Assembly: GCF_007859765.1 (NCBI RefSeq)
Contig: NZ_SIHJ01000001.1
Coordinates: 806,767 to 870,766 of the forward strand
Origin: Posidoniimonas corsicana
GTDB lineage: Bacteria; Planctomycetota; Planctomycetia; Pirellulales; Lacipirellulaceae
Direction of reading: 5' to 3'
DNA: 64,000 nt
This document shows, piece by piece, positions 1 to 10,752 of the stretch. Made by a program: the position numbers and the translations under genes. The notes under the pieces are model-generated. The model saw only the letters and a list, made by a program, of their open reading frames with translations, had not been told where the DNA came from and did no database searches. Each line of letters starts with the position of its first letter. Within the stretch, counting starts at the first letter, position 1.

Positions 1-948
1 CACGCTGGCCCGCACCAACACCTCGGTCCGTTCGCCGCCCGGGGCGTACAGCCCCCACGACGGCCAGCGATCCCACACGCCCAGCGGCCGAGTCAGCGGT
101 CCCATCACGGCGAACCCGACGATGGCAATCGCCACCTTGGCAGACCACCTCGGCGCCACCGCGGTGCTCGGCTCAGCCGGCAGGCTCTCACCGGCCGCTG
201 ACTTGATCGGGCCGAACAACAACCACAGGTGCGCCGGGAACACCAGATTCCACAGCAGCACGCCGGGACGATGGTTCAGTCCGAGCGGGCCGAGCGCGAC
301 GAATGCCGACAGGTGCATGAAAATCGCCAGCAAAAGGCCCGCGGTCCGCGTCCGCCGCCAGGCAAGCAGCAGGCCCGCAACCGCCTCGGCGACCGGCATC
401 GCCAGCGCCAGCGAGAGCAACAGCCAACGCGGCCAGCCAGCAATCTCCAGCCCAACCAAGCCGGCCGCCGCCTCGAGCATCTGCCGGCCGAGGGTCGACG
501 CGAACGCGAAGTCGAGCTTCGCAATGGCCGAGTAGAGGTACACGCTCACCGCCAGCACACGCAACAGCGCCACTGCCAGCCAAGGAGGCGACAACAGCAG
601 GACCGAGCCCATCACTAGCAGATGGTAGGCCCACGGCTGCCAGCGGAGCTGATCGAACAGCATCAGCCCCGCCAAGCCCACGCACCCGTACGCGAGCCCG
701 GCCGCCTGCTTGCCCCTGACAACGCACAGTGTCCCCCAGGCTACCGCGCCCAAGAGGACGTACTCGGCGAACATGGGCGCCGGCGTCAGCAGCGACAGCG
801 CTGGGATGGAGGGCAACGCGGTCCGGCCGCACCAGAGCGGCCAGGTTGCGCCGATCAGCAGCGGGGTCGCCAAGGCCCACAGCCACACCAGGCGTTGGCG
901 ACGGAGCGTTGCCTGGGCGTCGTCGATCGGGGGCGGCTGCGTGTCCAC
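1..948 (-). CDS. Polytopic membrane protein, HTTM/DoxX-like (3' end beyond window)
   Basis: An open frame on the minus strand runs from a GTG at 948 to the window edge without a stop (316 codons visible). The translation has about eight hydrophobic segments. After the fourth comes SVYLYSAIAKLDFAF, which resembles the Y-x-A-G-x-A-K-L segment of HTTM (vitamin K-dependent carboxylase-like) and DoxX/MauE membrane proteins. This frame was chosen because hydrophobic helices are continuous in it, whereas competing minus-strand frames give arginine-rich shadow proteins. A TTG at 966 is an alternative start. It lies 23 nt after the stop of the large secreted protein upstream, so the two probably share a transcript. 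I infer an inner-membrane role; substrate and reaction are unknown. Confidence 0.7.
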   Translation of the reverse strand, partial: MDTQPPPIDDAQATLRRQRLVWLWALATPLLIGATWPLWCGRTALPSIPALSLLTPAPMFAEYVLLGAVAWGTLCVVRGKQAAGLAYGCVGLAGLMLFDQLRWQPWAYHLLVMGSVLLLSPPWLAVALLRVLAVSVYLYSAIAKLDFAFASTLGRQMLEAAAGLVGLEIAGWPRWLLLSLALAMPVAEAVAGLLLAWRRTRTAGLLLAIFMHLSAFVALGPLGLNHRPGVLLWNLVFPAHLWLLFGPIKSAAGESLPAEPSTAVAPRWSAKVAIAIVGFAVMGPLTRPLGVWDRWPSWGLYAPGGERTEVLVRASV

Positions 949-971
949 GACGCCAGCATAGGCCAACCGGC

Positions 972-3900
972 CTAGCGCAGGAATCCGGGCAGGTAGGCCT
1001 TCCACCCGCGTGTGGTGCGGGGCGCCTCTTCCTCGTTGGACTTCTCGTCCTCGGCCAGGACCGGCGCCTGCCGCTCGACAAGCGGCGTGTGCCGCTGCAG
1101 GAACTGCGCCCAGTAGCCGTCGAGCGTGTCCTGACAATCGGTCACGCGACCATCCGCGAGCGCCGCCTTGGCGGACTGCAGCACGTTGACCAGCGCCAGG
1201 CGCTGACGGCGGGCCTCGGGGCCGAGCTCGTAATCTAACGGGAACGACAACGCGTGCAGCTCCAGCTTGTCAATCGACACCTCAACGTTCTTGGCGTCGA
1301 ACACGATCCTCATCGGCGTCGCGGCGCCGAGCGGCAGGTCCTCGGCGAACACAAACTGCCGCCAGCTATCTTCCTTGGCCAGCGTCTCGGCGCTGATGGT
1401 CGTGAACAGCTCGTCCTCGGTGCTTCCGGTGAGGTAGCGGATGGTCAGGCTGCTGTCTCCCGACTTGCGCTTTGCCCGCACGAAGAAGGTCATCACGAGC
1501 TGCCGTGTCTCGGGCGGGGTGAACGGCGTGCTGGCTAGCCGCACCACGGTCGGACCCGCCGTGATCGACACGCTCGACTCCCCGTCCACCGCCCCGTCGG
1601 TCGTGGCGGACACGACGCCCTGGTCGTCCTCGCTTACCCGGGACCAGCCCGCCGGCAACCCGTCGGCGGCGACCTCCTCGAATGAGAGATTTGCGCAGCC
1701 GTCGAACGTCGACTTGGCGTTGAGGTCCCGCAGGCCTAGTTGCTCGACCTCATCCCCCAGCGTTTCAAGCGCGTCGGTCTGCTCCTCGAGCCGCACGCCG
1801 GTCACCGCGACGTCGCGGCTGTCGAAGCGGTAGACGGCCACCCCGTGGGCCGGCAGGTCCAGCGGCAGCAGGTGCTTGCCGGCGTCGATCCGCGCGATGG
1901 GCGTGGAGGATTCGGCGTCGGCCGCCACCCTCTGCACCGAACTCGATCCCGGCGCGTCGAGCGTGAAGGTCGCCGACAGAGGCCAGTCGCTCGGGTTCGC
2001 CGCCAGCAGGCAGACGCCCTTGTCGTCGGACAGCGTCCAGCCGGCGAGCGGCTGGCTGGCGGATGCGACGCGGGCGTCGCCCTCGGCGGGGGTTTGGCGT
2101 GCTAGCTGGCGCAGCGTCCGCCGCTCTTCCGACAACGTGAGGGCGGTGGCGTCCTCCCAGACTTCTCCCACCGGCGCTTTGCTCAGCAGCGACACGGCGG
2201 CGGCCGTCGCCTGGCGTCCGAACGCGATCCGCTGCAGTGTGGTGGCGGTGAACGTCCGGTCGGCCCCAAACGGGCTGCGGGCCTTGAACCCGGGCAGGCC
2301 TGCCAGACGCTTTGAGTGGAGCAGGGCCGAGGCCTCTAGCGGCTCGGCCCGTGGGGAGTCGGTCCACAACAGCGTGTTCTGCTGCATCGCCAGGGCGGCG
2401 TAGTTGAGCTGGGACGACAGGTCGGCGTAGCGTGGAGAAACGACCACTAGATTGGGTGGCGTGGCCAGCAGCTGACGGTCGACGCCGCGCCGCAGGAGCA
2501 GCGAGTCGAGCGAGATCCGCTGCTCGAGCCGGGGCCGCAGCGCGTCCCGCCCGGAGTCGTCGTCCAGCAGACCGTCGATCAGCAGGTGCAGGTTGGCGGA
2601 GGGTTCCGCGGCCGCGACCTCTCGCGCCATCTCGCCGTAGAGCGAAGCCATCGACGCCGCCCGCCACTCGCGCCACGGCCCGCTGAGGGCGCCGCCCAAT
2701 GCCCGGCGGACGTACTCGGGGGTGCGGGCCGTTTCGGCCGGCCAGCTGAGCTGCCGCGCCGAGAGGAACGCGTCGACGGTCGCCTCGTCCGCGCCCATGA
2801 GTTCGCCCGGGAGCGCCGCATGGCAGCGGGGGCTGAGACGCACCGCGACGCCCGCGAACGACTCGTGCCCCCGGCACTTGCCGGCGAGCTCGGCGACCGC
2901 GCGGACCAGCTCCTGCCGCACGCTGGCGTTAAGGGGGTTGTACTGCACGGGCCCTTCGCCCGCTCTAAGGCCGGCGGTGTCGAGGAGCTCGACCGACGCG
3001 TCCCCGGCCCGCCGCGCGGCCTCGACGGCGGGCATGGCCGACGCCAGGTCCATCGCCAGCGTCAGCTTCAACCCGCGACGATCGAACTCCCGCAGCAGCA
3101 ACTCGATCAGGTCCTTCCTGGGGACGTCCACCACGCCGGTCGCGACTCCCTGCCAGTCGAGCCCGGCCTGATTGCCCAGCACGGCGGTCGGGTAGAGCGT
3201 CCCTTCAGCGGTAGCGACCGTCACCACTGCGCCGTTGAAGCCGGCGTGCTCGACGTAGTCGGCCAGGCGGGTCGCGGTGTCGTAGAAGCAGCTCCAGTCC
3301 TCGTACACGTAACGGCCATCGGACGAGGGCATCTGCGTCGCGCCCAGCAGCCGCGTGAGCTGGCCGTCGGCGAAGCAGGCGGGCAGCGGTCGTTCGCTCC
3401 GACTCGTCGCGACGCCCGCCTCGTGGGCGAGCGAACGGACGCGCACCTTGCCAAACATCGCGTCCGTCTGGCCCGAGTTGCTGACCACCAGCATCGGCGA
3501 GTCCGTCTTCGGCCAGAATAGCCGGCGGATGACGACGACCTCCGCGCTGCTTTTTCCACGGCCCCCACCGGTGGCGGCGGACAGCGAGTCGCCCAGTGGG
3601 GCGGCGCGGCCAATCGCGTCACGGTCGAACAACGCGAGGTCCAGCGACTGCGGTGAGGAGTCCGGCGCCTCGATCTCCAGCAGGTGGGGCTCGCCCGGGC
3701 GGTCGATTGGGAGTGGGTAGGCCTGCCAGCGGACCTGATTGGGGTCGTCGGCGCCCGCCAGACGCACCCACCTACCGGACTCGGTCGTGGCGACTTCCGC
3801 CGGCTCGCTGCCGAGCGGCCCCTTCGGCAGCCACGGCACCCGGCGGGTCCACTTCCACTCCGGCATCCGTTGCCACCAACGCGAATTAGTCGGGTCGATC

Positions 3901-4832
3901 TCCACCACGGTAGGACCTTCGGCGGTCAGGCGGGTCACGCGGTTCTCGTCCCAGACCACAACCTGAAACGTCCGCTCGGCCAGCGGCTTGCTGGCGCCCT
4001 TGCCCCAGCCACGCATAAACCCAGACGGCCGGCGGGCGCTGAGCCGAACGGTGTACACGCCCTCGACCTGCGGCATGGTCAGCGATAGGGCGCCGCCGCA
4101 GCCGCCGCTGGCGTCGGCCGTCGCGCGCTGCACAACCGACTCGATCGCGTCGCCGCCGCGGCCGGCGGAGAGCTCGGCCTGCAGGTCGATTGGCGAGTGC
4201 GCCGGAAACCCGGCCATCGCCGCCTCAACGTCGAACGAGAACGCCTCACCCGGCGAGAAGATGAACCCTGGTCGGTCGCTTCGCACCCGCAGCACATCGG
4301 CGGCGGCGCGATAAACCCGCAGCGTGCCCCCCGCGTCGGACAGCGTGCCCTGAAAAGGTTTCGCGGCCACGTCCTGCAGCGCAACTTCCGTGGTTATTGG
4401 CGGCTGGCCAGGGGAGTTGAGCTCGATCTTGAGGACCGCGTCCGACGGTCCCCTCGCTGTCACATCAAAGCCGCCGCTCGGCCGTGGGCTGCCGGCGGAG
4501 ATCACCACCGTGTCGCCGTTCTGTTGGGCGATCGTCGGCGAGTCGGCCCTCCCTCCCCACGGACGCGGGGCCGAGAGCACGCCGCCTTCGAGTGACGCGA
4601 CGCCACTCCAGCCAACGCCCGACTGCCCGGCTTCCCAATAGACCCGCAGGCGGAGCTCGACGGCCTCGCCCGGGTCGGCCGTGGGCTGGGCGGTGGACTC
4701 TTCTTGAGCGGAGGCAACCGGGACGGCGCCGAGGAGCGCGAGCGTTAGTGCGCAGAGGGTGATGCCGGCCGCCAAAGGCCGTCTCGCAGTTCGGTTTAGG
4801 CGCCGGTACTCAGCGCTACACCGGTGCGGCAT
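972..4832 (-). CDS. Giant secreted protein with GHL10-like barrel region and CBM-like C-terminal domain
   Basis: 1286 residues. The N terminus is basic, then a hydrophobic stretch (about 21-40) ends in VASAQ, a signal peptide. Residues about 50-480 look like beta-rich domains. Residues about 500-760 have an alternating pattern with segments such as YNPLNASVRQELVRAV, reminiscent of glycosyl-hydrolase-like 10 TIM barrels, in which an after-strand N/D-P-x-N-x-x-V-R segment is common. Residues about 1045-1195 (NLSFEEVAADGLPAGW onwards) resemble a carbohydrate-binding jelly-roll domain. A carbohydrate-related envelope or secreted role is an inference; I cannot name catalytic residues. It heads a two-gene unit with the membrane protein downstream and is divergent from the lipoprotein at 5129. 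Confidence 0.75.
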   Translation of the reverse strand: MPHRCSAEYRRLNRTARRPLAAGITLCALTLALLGAVPVASAQEESTAQPTADPGEAVELRLRVYWEAGQSGVGWSGVASLEGGVLSAPRPWGGRADSPTIAQQNGDTVVISAGSPRPSGGFDVTARGPSDAVLKIELNSPGQPPITTEVALQDVAAKPFQGTLSDAGGTLRVYRAAADVLRVRSDRPGFIFSPGEAFSFDVEAAMAGFPAHSPIDLQAELSAGRGGDAIESVVQRATADASGGCGGALSLTMPQVEGVYTVRLSARRPSGFMRGWGKGASKPLAERTFQVVVWDENRVTRLTAEGPTVVEIDPTNSRWWQRMPEWKWTRRVPWLPKGPLGSEPAEVATTESGRWVRLAGADDPNQVRWQAYPLPIDRPGEPHLLEIEAPDSSPQSLDLALFDRDAIGRAAPLGDSLSAATGGGRGKSSAEVVVIRRLFWPKTDSPMLVVSNSGQTDAMFGKVRVRSLAHEAGVATSRSERPLPACFADGQLTRLLGATQMPSSDGRYVYEDWSCFYDTATRLADYVEHAGFNGAVVTVATAEGTLYPTAVLGNQAGLDWQGVATGVVDVPRKDLIELLLREFDRRGLKLTLAMDLASAMPAVEAARRAGDASVELLDTAGLRAGEGPVQYNPLNASVRQELVRAVAELAGKCRGHESFAGVAVRLSPRCHAALPGELMGADEATVDAFLSARQLSWPAETARTPEYVRRALGGALSGPWREWRAASMASLYGEMAREVAAAEPSANLHLLIDGLLDDDSGRDALRPRLEQRISLDSLLLRRGVDRQLLATPPNLVVVSPRYADLSSQLNYAALAMQQNTLLWTDSPRAEPLEASALLHSKRLAGLPGFKARSPFGADRTFTATTLQRIAFGRQATAAAVSLLSKAPVGEVWEDATALTLSEERRTLRQLARQTPAEGDARVASASQPLAGWTLSDDKGVCLLAANPSDWPLSATFTLDAPGSSSVQRVAADAESSTPIARIDAGKHLLPLDLPAHGVAVYRFDSRDVAVTGVRLEEQTDALETLGDEVEQLGLRDLNAKSTFDGCANLSFEEVAADGLPAGWSRVSEDDQGVVSATTDGAVDGESSVSITAGPTVVRLASTPFTPPETRQLVMTFFVRAKRKSGDSSLTIRYLTGSTEDELFTTISAETLAKEDSWRQFVFAEDLPLGAATPMRIVFDAKNVEVSIDKLELHALSFPLDYELGPEARRQRLALVNVLQSAKAALADGRVTDCQDTLDGYWAQFLQRHTPLVERQAPVLAEDEKSNEEEAPRTTRGWKAYLPGFLR

Positions 4833-5128
4833 CGGACTTCCTTGTCCTCACTTGGGCCGGCAGTCGGCCCGTGGCTGAGGCCCCATCCTTGGGACCGATT
4901 CAACACAAGTGCCGGATTCTACTTACGTCGACGCAAGCACGCTATAGCGATCGACCCAATTGCAGCCCGCCCCGCCCGGCAGCACGCTAGCACCGCGTGA
5001 GGGCGCGCCGCACCGCCATCGACCTTTACACAGCCCGCTGGCGCCCCTAACCTCTGCCGCTCGCTAGCTCCCCCTCAAGCCCCCCCGCGCACCCGGAACG
5101 CGGGTTCCAGGCGAAAAGGAACCGCGAC

Positions 5129-5920
5129 ATGCCCCCCAAGAAATACATCGCCGGCTGCGTCGGTCTGCTGACGCTGGCCGTTGCCGGCTGCCAGAACCAG
5201 CAAGGCGTCGCCACGAACCCGTTCGTGGCCGCGGCGCCGGCCGCGACCGTCCCGCCGCCGGCGACACGGTTGGCAACGCCCGCGGCAGCCCAGCCCTACT
5301 ACCAGGGCGCCGTTGATGCGCCGCCCCCGGCCACTTTCGCCGCGGCTCCTGCGCCGCAGTACGCCGCCGCAGCAGCGGCCGCTCCGCCGCCGGCTTACGC
5401 GTCGCTCGCGTCTACGCCGCAGGGCGCCATTGGCCTGCCGGCGGACAACCAGCCACTGCGATTCGCGGCCCCCGCTCCCGCGGCCAACGCAGCCGGGGCG
5501 ACCCCACCACCACCGCCCACGTTCGCGGCCCAAACGCCAATGCAGGAGCCAGCGATCCCCAGCCCAGAGTTCTCGCCGATCGAGCCCGAACCGGCGCTCG
5601 CGTGGGCCGCGGGTGCGCCGCCCGCCGCCGCAGCGATGCCGGCACAGCCGGCGGCGTCGCAGGTCTCGCAGGCAAGTTACGTTTCCACCTACCCAAGTGC
5701 GCCACGCGTGCGTCTGCCCGGCTACGCGACCCCCGCGAGCTACACAACGCCAACCGCGCCCGCCGGTCCGACCGGGCAGGTCCAGGTTACCGAGCTGCCG
5801 CCCGCTGGCGCTTACCCCTTGGCCCCAGCCCCCGCGGCGGCGTCCGTCGGCGATGGCTTTCAGCCCCGCGGGGCGACGCCGCGCAGCACGCCCACGCCGG
5901 ACACCCCTAGCGTGTTCTAA
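5129..5920 (+). CDS. Proline/alanine-rich lipoprotein
   Basis: 263 residues. The N terminus MPPKKYIAGCVGLLTLAVAGC gives a lipoprotein signal with lipobox LAVAGC, so Cys21 should be lipidated and the protein envelope-anchored. The rest is low-complexity Pro/Ala-rich sequence with many PPP and APAP runs and no recognisable domain, probably extended and disordered. The ATG at 5129 follows an AAGGAA ribosome-binding site. It sits 125 nt ahead of the secA-like gene on the same strand. No family is recognised; an envelope spacer role is a guess. Confidence 0.75.
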   Translation: MPPKKYIAGCVGLLTLAVAGCQNQQGVATNPFVAAAPAATVPPPATRLATPAAAQPYYQGAVDAPPPATFAAAPAPQYAAAAAAAPPPAYASLASTPQGAIGLPADNQPLRFAAPAPAANAAGATPPPPPTFAAQTPMQEPAIPSPEFSPIEPEPALAWAAGAPPAAAAMPAQPAASQVSQASYVSTYPSAPRVRLPGYATPASYTTPTAPAGPTGQVQVTELPPAGAYPLAPAPAAASVGDGFQPRGATPRSTPTPDTPSVF

Positions 5921-6045
5921 GCCGCACACACCCACCAGACCGCCCCGGGCTCGACCGCGGGCGAGCAGTTCCCACGCCCGCCCGCATGACCTAGGATTGA
6001 GGGAAACTCCCCAGGCCCAGCATCTCGTCCGGCGAACGCTGCCCC

Positions 6046-7998
<1,953 letters not shown>

Positions 7999-8034
7999 CA
8001 ACTCTCGCGTACGGGCGCCTTCCGCTAGACCGCC

Positions 8035-8559
8035 ATGTCCAGCGTCCGCATCCGCCGCTACGCCCCCAAGCATTCCGTACCGCTGAATGAGGCCGCGCTC
8101 GAGTCCGTTGCAGAGGTCGGGCCCTGGCTGCCGTGGTGCCATCGCGGTCACACCCTCGACGAGGCCGAGTCCTATATCCGACAGCAGCGCGAGCGGTTCG
8201 ACCGAGGCGAAGAGTACTCGTTCGCCATCGAGTCGGAGGACGGCCGGCTGCTAGGAGGCTGTGGCCTCAACGAGCTCGATCAGAACAACCGCCGCTGCAA
8301 TCTTGGCTACTGGGTCCGCAGCTCGGAGACCGGCCGTGGCCACGCCACGCAGGCGGTGCTGCAGCTCGCCAGCTGGGCTTTCTCGCACACCGATCTCGTG
8401 CGGCTGGAGATCGTCGCGTCGGTGGAGAACAAGCCAAGCCAAAGGATCGCCGAACGAGTTATGTCTGTGCGGGAAGGCGTGCTGCGGCGGCGGCTTCTGC
8501 TGCACGGCAGGTGGCACGACGCGGTCAGCTACTCGATCATCCGGCCCGACGTGACGTAA
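8035..8559 (+). CDS. GNAT family N-acetyltransferase (RimJ/RimL-like)
   Basis: 174 residues spanning a complete Acetyltransf_3-type GNAT fold. Visible landmarks are GGCGLNELDQNNRRCNLGYWV (strands beta 2-4), a pyrophosphate-loop-like SSETGRGHATQAV segment matching R/Q-x-x-G-x-G/A, VASVENKPSQRIAE (the Asn/Ser of the acetyl-CoA site) and a C-terminal VREGVLRRRLLLHGRWHDAVSYS typical of RimJ/RimL relatives. It likely transfers acetyl from acetyl-CoA to an amino group, often of ribosomal proteins or small amines. One oddity is VMSVREG where relatives usually have AGFVREG, which is a substitution and not a frameshift. It lies 36 nt downstream of the SecA-like gene and converges on the pectate lyase with a 10 nt gap. 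Confidence 0.85.
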   Translation: MSSVRIRRYAPKHSVPLNEAALESVAEVGPWLPWCHRGHTLDEAESYIRQQRERFDRGEEYSFAIESEDGRLLGGCGLNELDQNNRRCNLGYWVRSSETGRGHATQAVLQLASWAFSHTDLVRLEIVASVENKPSQRIAERVMSVREGVLRRRLLLHGRWHDAVSYSIIRPDVT

Positions 8560-8569
8560 CGCAGCGGCC

Positions 8570-9823
8570 TCAGCGTGGCGCCTGCTTAGCCAGCATCTTC
8601 CGCCACTTCTTCTGGCCGTTCTTCACGATGCTCCCCGGGATGGTGGAGTAGAAGTCGTACCCCAAGCGGTTGTTGGCGGCCATCTCCTCGAAGGTTGCGT
8701 AGAGCACGCCGTCGCGACCCGGGAACACCGGCTCGCTGTTCTCGAGCCGGTAGAACCTGGCCCAATAGACATCCGTCGACGCGGGGTCTTTCACGTAGAC
8801 CGTCTTGCCATCGCGTTTGGTCTTCACGACATCGGTCACCTGGACGCGGTCGAGCCACGCCAAGCCCCCCTCGATCACTTCCTGCAGCTCCGGCGACGGG
8901 GCGGGGACGCCCATCAGGAACTTCAGCAGCCGCGCGCTCTCGACGCTGGCCAGCGTGGCGGGCTCCATCGCCCGCGCGGCGACCGGCTGGAGGGTGAGGG
9001 CGTCGTGCTGGGCGCACCAGGCGGTCCGCTGGCCCTCCACGTTGATCTGCATCGCCCGCACGCAGTTGAAGCCTCGCTCCAGCGCCGCGGCGGCCGCTTG
9101 TCGGTCGGCCTCGGTGACAAACGCGTAGCTCGGCTCGCTGCTCGCCACGCCGTGCAGCAGCTCGAGCACGTGGGTCATGGCGTCGTCGTTGAAGGTGATC
9201 GAATCGTGGTAGTCGCCCTCAAGCGGGTAGACCTGCGGCCAGCCACCATTGGGATACTGGGCCGCCAGCACGTAGTGGAGCCCTTTGACAAAGGCGTCGG
9301 CGCACTCTTGGCGGCCGGTCGCCTGCCAGACGCCGGCCAAAAAGTTAAGCTGCTCGGTTGTCGACCGATTGTCGAAGGTTGCCAGGTAGTGTGCGGAGCT
9401 TCCCGGCTCGTTCTGCGATGTCCATTGCATCCCCGGCTCACGCGGGCCGTGGCTGTAACCGGTGTGCTTCGACCAGCCCCCCGAAGGGGTTTGGTAGGAA
9501 AGCACAACGCCGACCAGCTCGGCCGCCTCCGGAGAGGCGAACCATGGGTCGCCCAGCTTGGCCGAGAGCTTGAAGTCGCCGCCCGATGGCGCACGCTTGG
9601 CCTGCGCAATTCCTGCGGCGGTGACCTCGGCTGCCAGCGCGTCGGCGTCCTGCTTGGCGAGGGACTCCGAACGCTTCAGGTACGCCAGCCACGCTTGCTG
9701 CTCAGACGATTCGAGCCCCGCCACCCGCTGCTGCGTGACTGGCTCCGCGCCAACGCGGGACTCACCGGCCAACGCCAGACCAAACCCAACCGTCAATACA
9801 GCGAGCGAAGTTCGAGCAATCAT
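8570..9823 (-). CDS. pelA: Secreted pectate lyase, PL10 (PelA) family
   Basis: 417 residues from the ATG at 9823, which gives a clean signal peptide (MIARTSLAVLTVGFGLALAG, cleaved near VGAEP); the frame stays open 27 codons further upstream but that adds no hydrophobic start. Family landmarks are SGGWSKHTGYSHGP, FDNRSTTEQLNFLAGV, NGGWPQVYPLEGDYHDSITFNDDAM and ARFYRLENSEPVFPGRDG, as in PL10 pectate lyases that cut polygalacturonate by beta-elimination. It should act outside the cytoplasm. It lies about 200 nt downstream of the glutamine amidotransferase gene on the same strand. A GH28 polygalacturonase at 54.4 kb could act on the same polymer. Confidence 0.9.
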   Translation of the reverse strand: MIARTSLAVLTVGFGLALAGESRVGAEPVTQQRVAGLESSEQQAWLAYLKRSESLAKQDADALAAEVTAAGIAQAKRAPSGGDFKLSAKLGDPWFASPEAAELVGVVLSYQTPSGGWSKHTGYSHGPREPGMQWTSQNEPGSSAHYLATFDNRSTTEQLNFLAGVWQATGRQECADAFVKGLHYVLAAQYPNGGWPQVYPLEGDYHDSITFNDDAMTHVLELLHGVASSEPSYAFVTEADRQAAAAALERGFNCVRAMQINVEGQRTAWCAQHDALTLQPVAARAMEPATLASVESARLLKFLMGVPAPSPELQEVIEGGLAWLDRVQVTDVVKTKRDGKTVYVKDPASTDVYWARFYRLENSEPVFPGRDGVLYATFEEMAANNRLGYDFYSTIPGSIVKNGQKKWRKMLAKQAPR

Positions 9824-10020
9824 CTTGGTCTCAAGAGCAAGAGGAGAGTGGTGCGCGGCGTTCAGCAGAGCCACGGCAGGCCTACCGCAGAGAGCAACCC
9901 CCACGGCGCCCTCATGAGCATAGACAATCCGCCCGCGTTTCTCCCGGCGACGTTACCGCGACAGTTGCAAAACGGACTCCACCGCACGCAGCAAAGGGCC
10001 TCGGCCGGGTAGCGAGCCGC

Positions 10021-10752
10021 TCAGCCGAGAACGTGGCCGACAAACCGCCGCAGCAGCCCGTTGGCTTCGGGTGTGTCCCTGAGTGCGATCCGCAGGTCGT
10101 CAAGCGGCATGCCGGCGAACTGCTCGACGTACCTGGGGTACGCCACCAGCCGCTGCAAGATGGTCTCGCGCGTCAGCTCCGGGTGGAACTGCGTCGCGTA
10201 GATCGGCAGTCCGGGGAACGTGTAGGCCTGTTCCGCGACCCGCTCGCTCGACGCCAACAGCACGGCGCCCGCGGGGAGTTGGGTGACGTGGTCCTCGTGA
10301 CCGGCCAGGCCCAGGAAGCAGGCGGGCAGGGCGGAGAAGACCGGATCCTGCTGGCCGGCACTGGTCAGGTGAAGCTCGACGTTGCCGAGCTCGGCGTTGG
10401 CCGGGTCGTGCTCACAACGGCCGCCCAGCGCCCGAGCGAAAGCCTGAAAGCCCCAACACGACGCGAACGTCGGCTTGCTGGCCGCGTGGAGCTCGCGGAG
10501 CCCCTCCAGTATCCGGTCGAGCCATTCACCGTCTGTGGCGGCCGAGTAGTCACCACTGCCGCCGATCAGCACCACGTCGTGGCGCGCAACTTCTGAGGGC
10601 TCTGGGAAAGAGCCGAGCACGCTGAACGGCGTCACCCGCGACGGCTCACAGCCAAGCGCCTCGGCGAAACAGCCGACCTCCTGCGGCGCAATCGGGTCTT
10701 GGTCGTTGCGAACCTGCAGCAATAGAAAGCGGGCGTTGGCGGGCGCGGTCAC
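10021..10752 (-). CDS. Class I glutamine amidotransferase-like protein
   Basis: 243 residues with the GATase1 triad visible: nucleophile Cys99 in FASCWGFQAF, and His190/Glu192 in ATQFHPELTRE. The oxyanion-type GGSGDYS loop lies near 64-70. The domain is free-standing, like GMP-synthase glutaminase-related proteins, and no fused synthetase is present. The GTG start overlaps the bioA stop (GTGA, 10749-10752), indicating translational coupling. Family members hydrolyse glutamine or gamma-glutamyl bonds; the partner or substrate here is unknown. Confidence 0.88.
   Translation of the reverse strand: MTAPANARFLLLQVRNDQDPIAPQEVGCFAEALGCEPSRVTPFSVLGSFPEPSEVARHDVVLIGGSGDYSAATDGEWLDRILEGLRELHAASKPTFASCWGFQAFARALGGRCEHDPANAELGNVELHLTSAGQQDPVFSALPACFLGLAGHEDHVTQLPAGAVLLASSERVAEQAYTFPGLPIYATQFHPELTRETILQRLVAYPRYVEQFAGMPLDDLRIALRDTPEANGLLRRFVGHVLG

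Noticed and set aside
8450-8475. A possible frameshift in the GNAT gene where AGFVREG is expected
   Set aside because: The frame continues into the conserved C-terminal strand, so it is substitution only.
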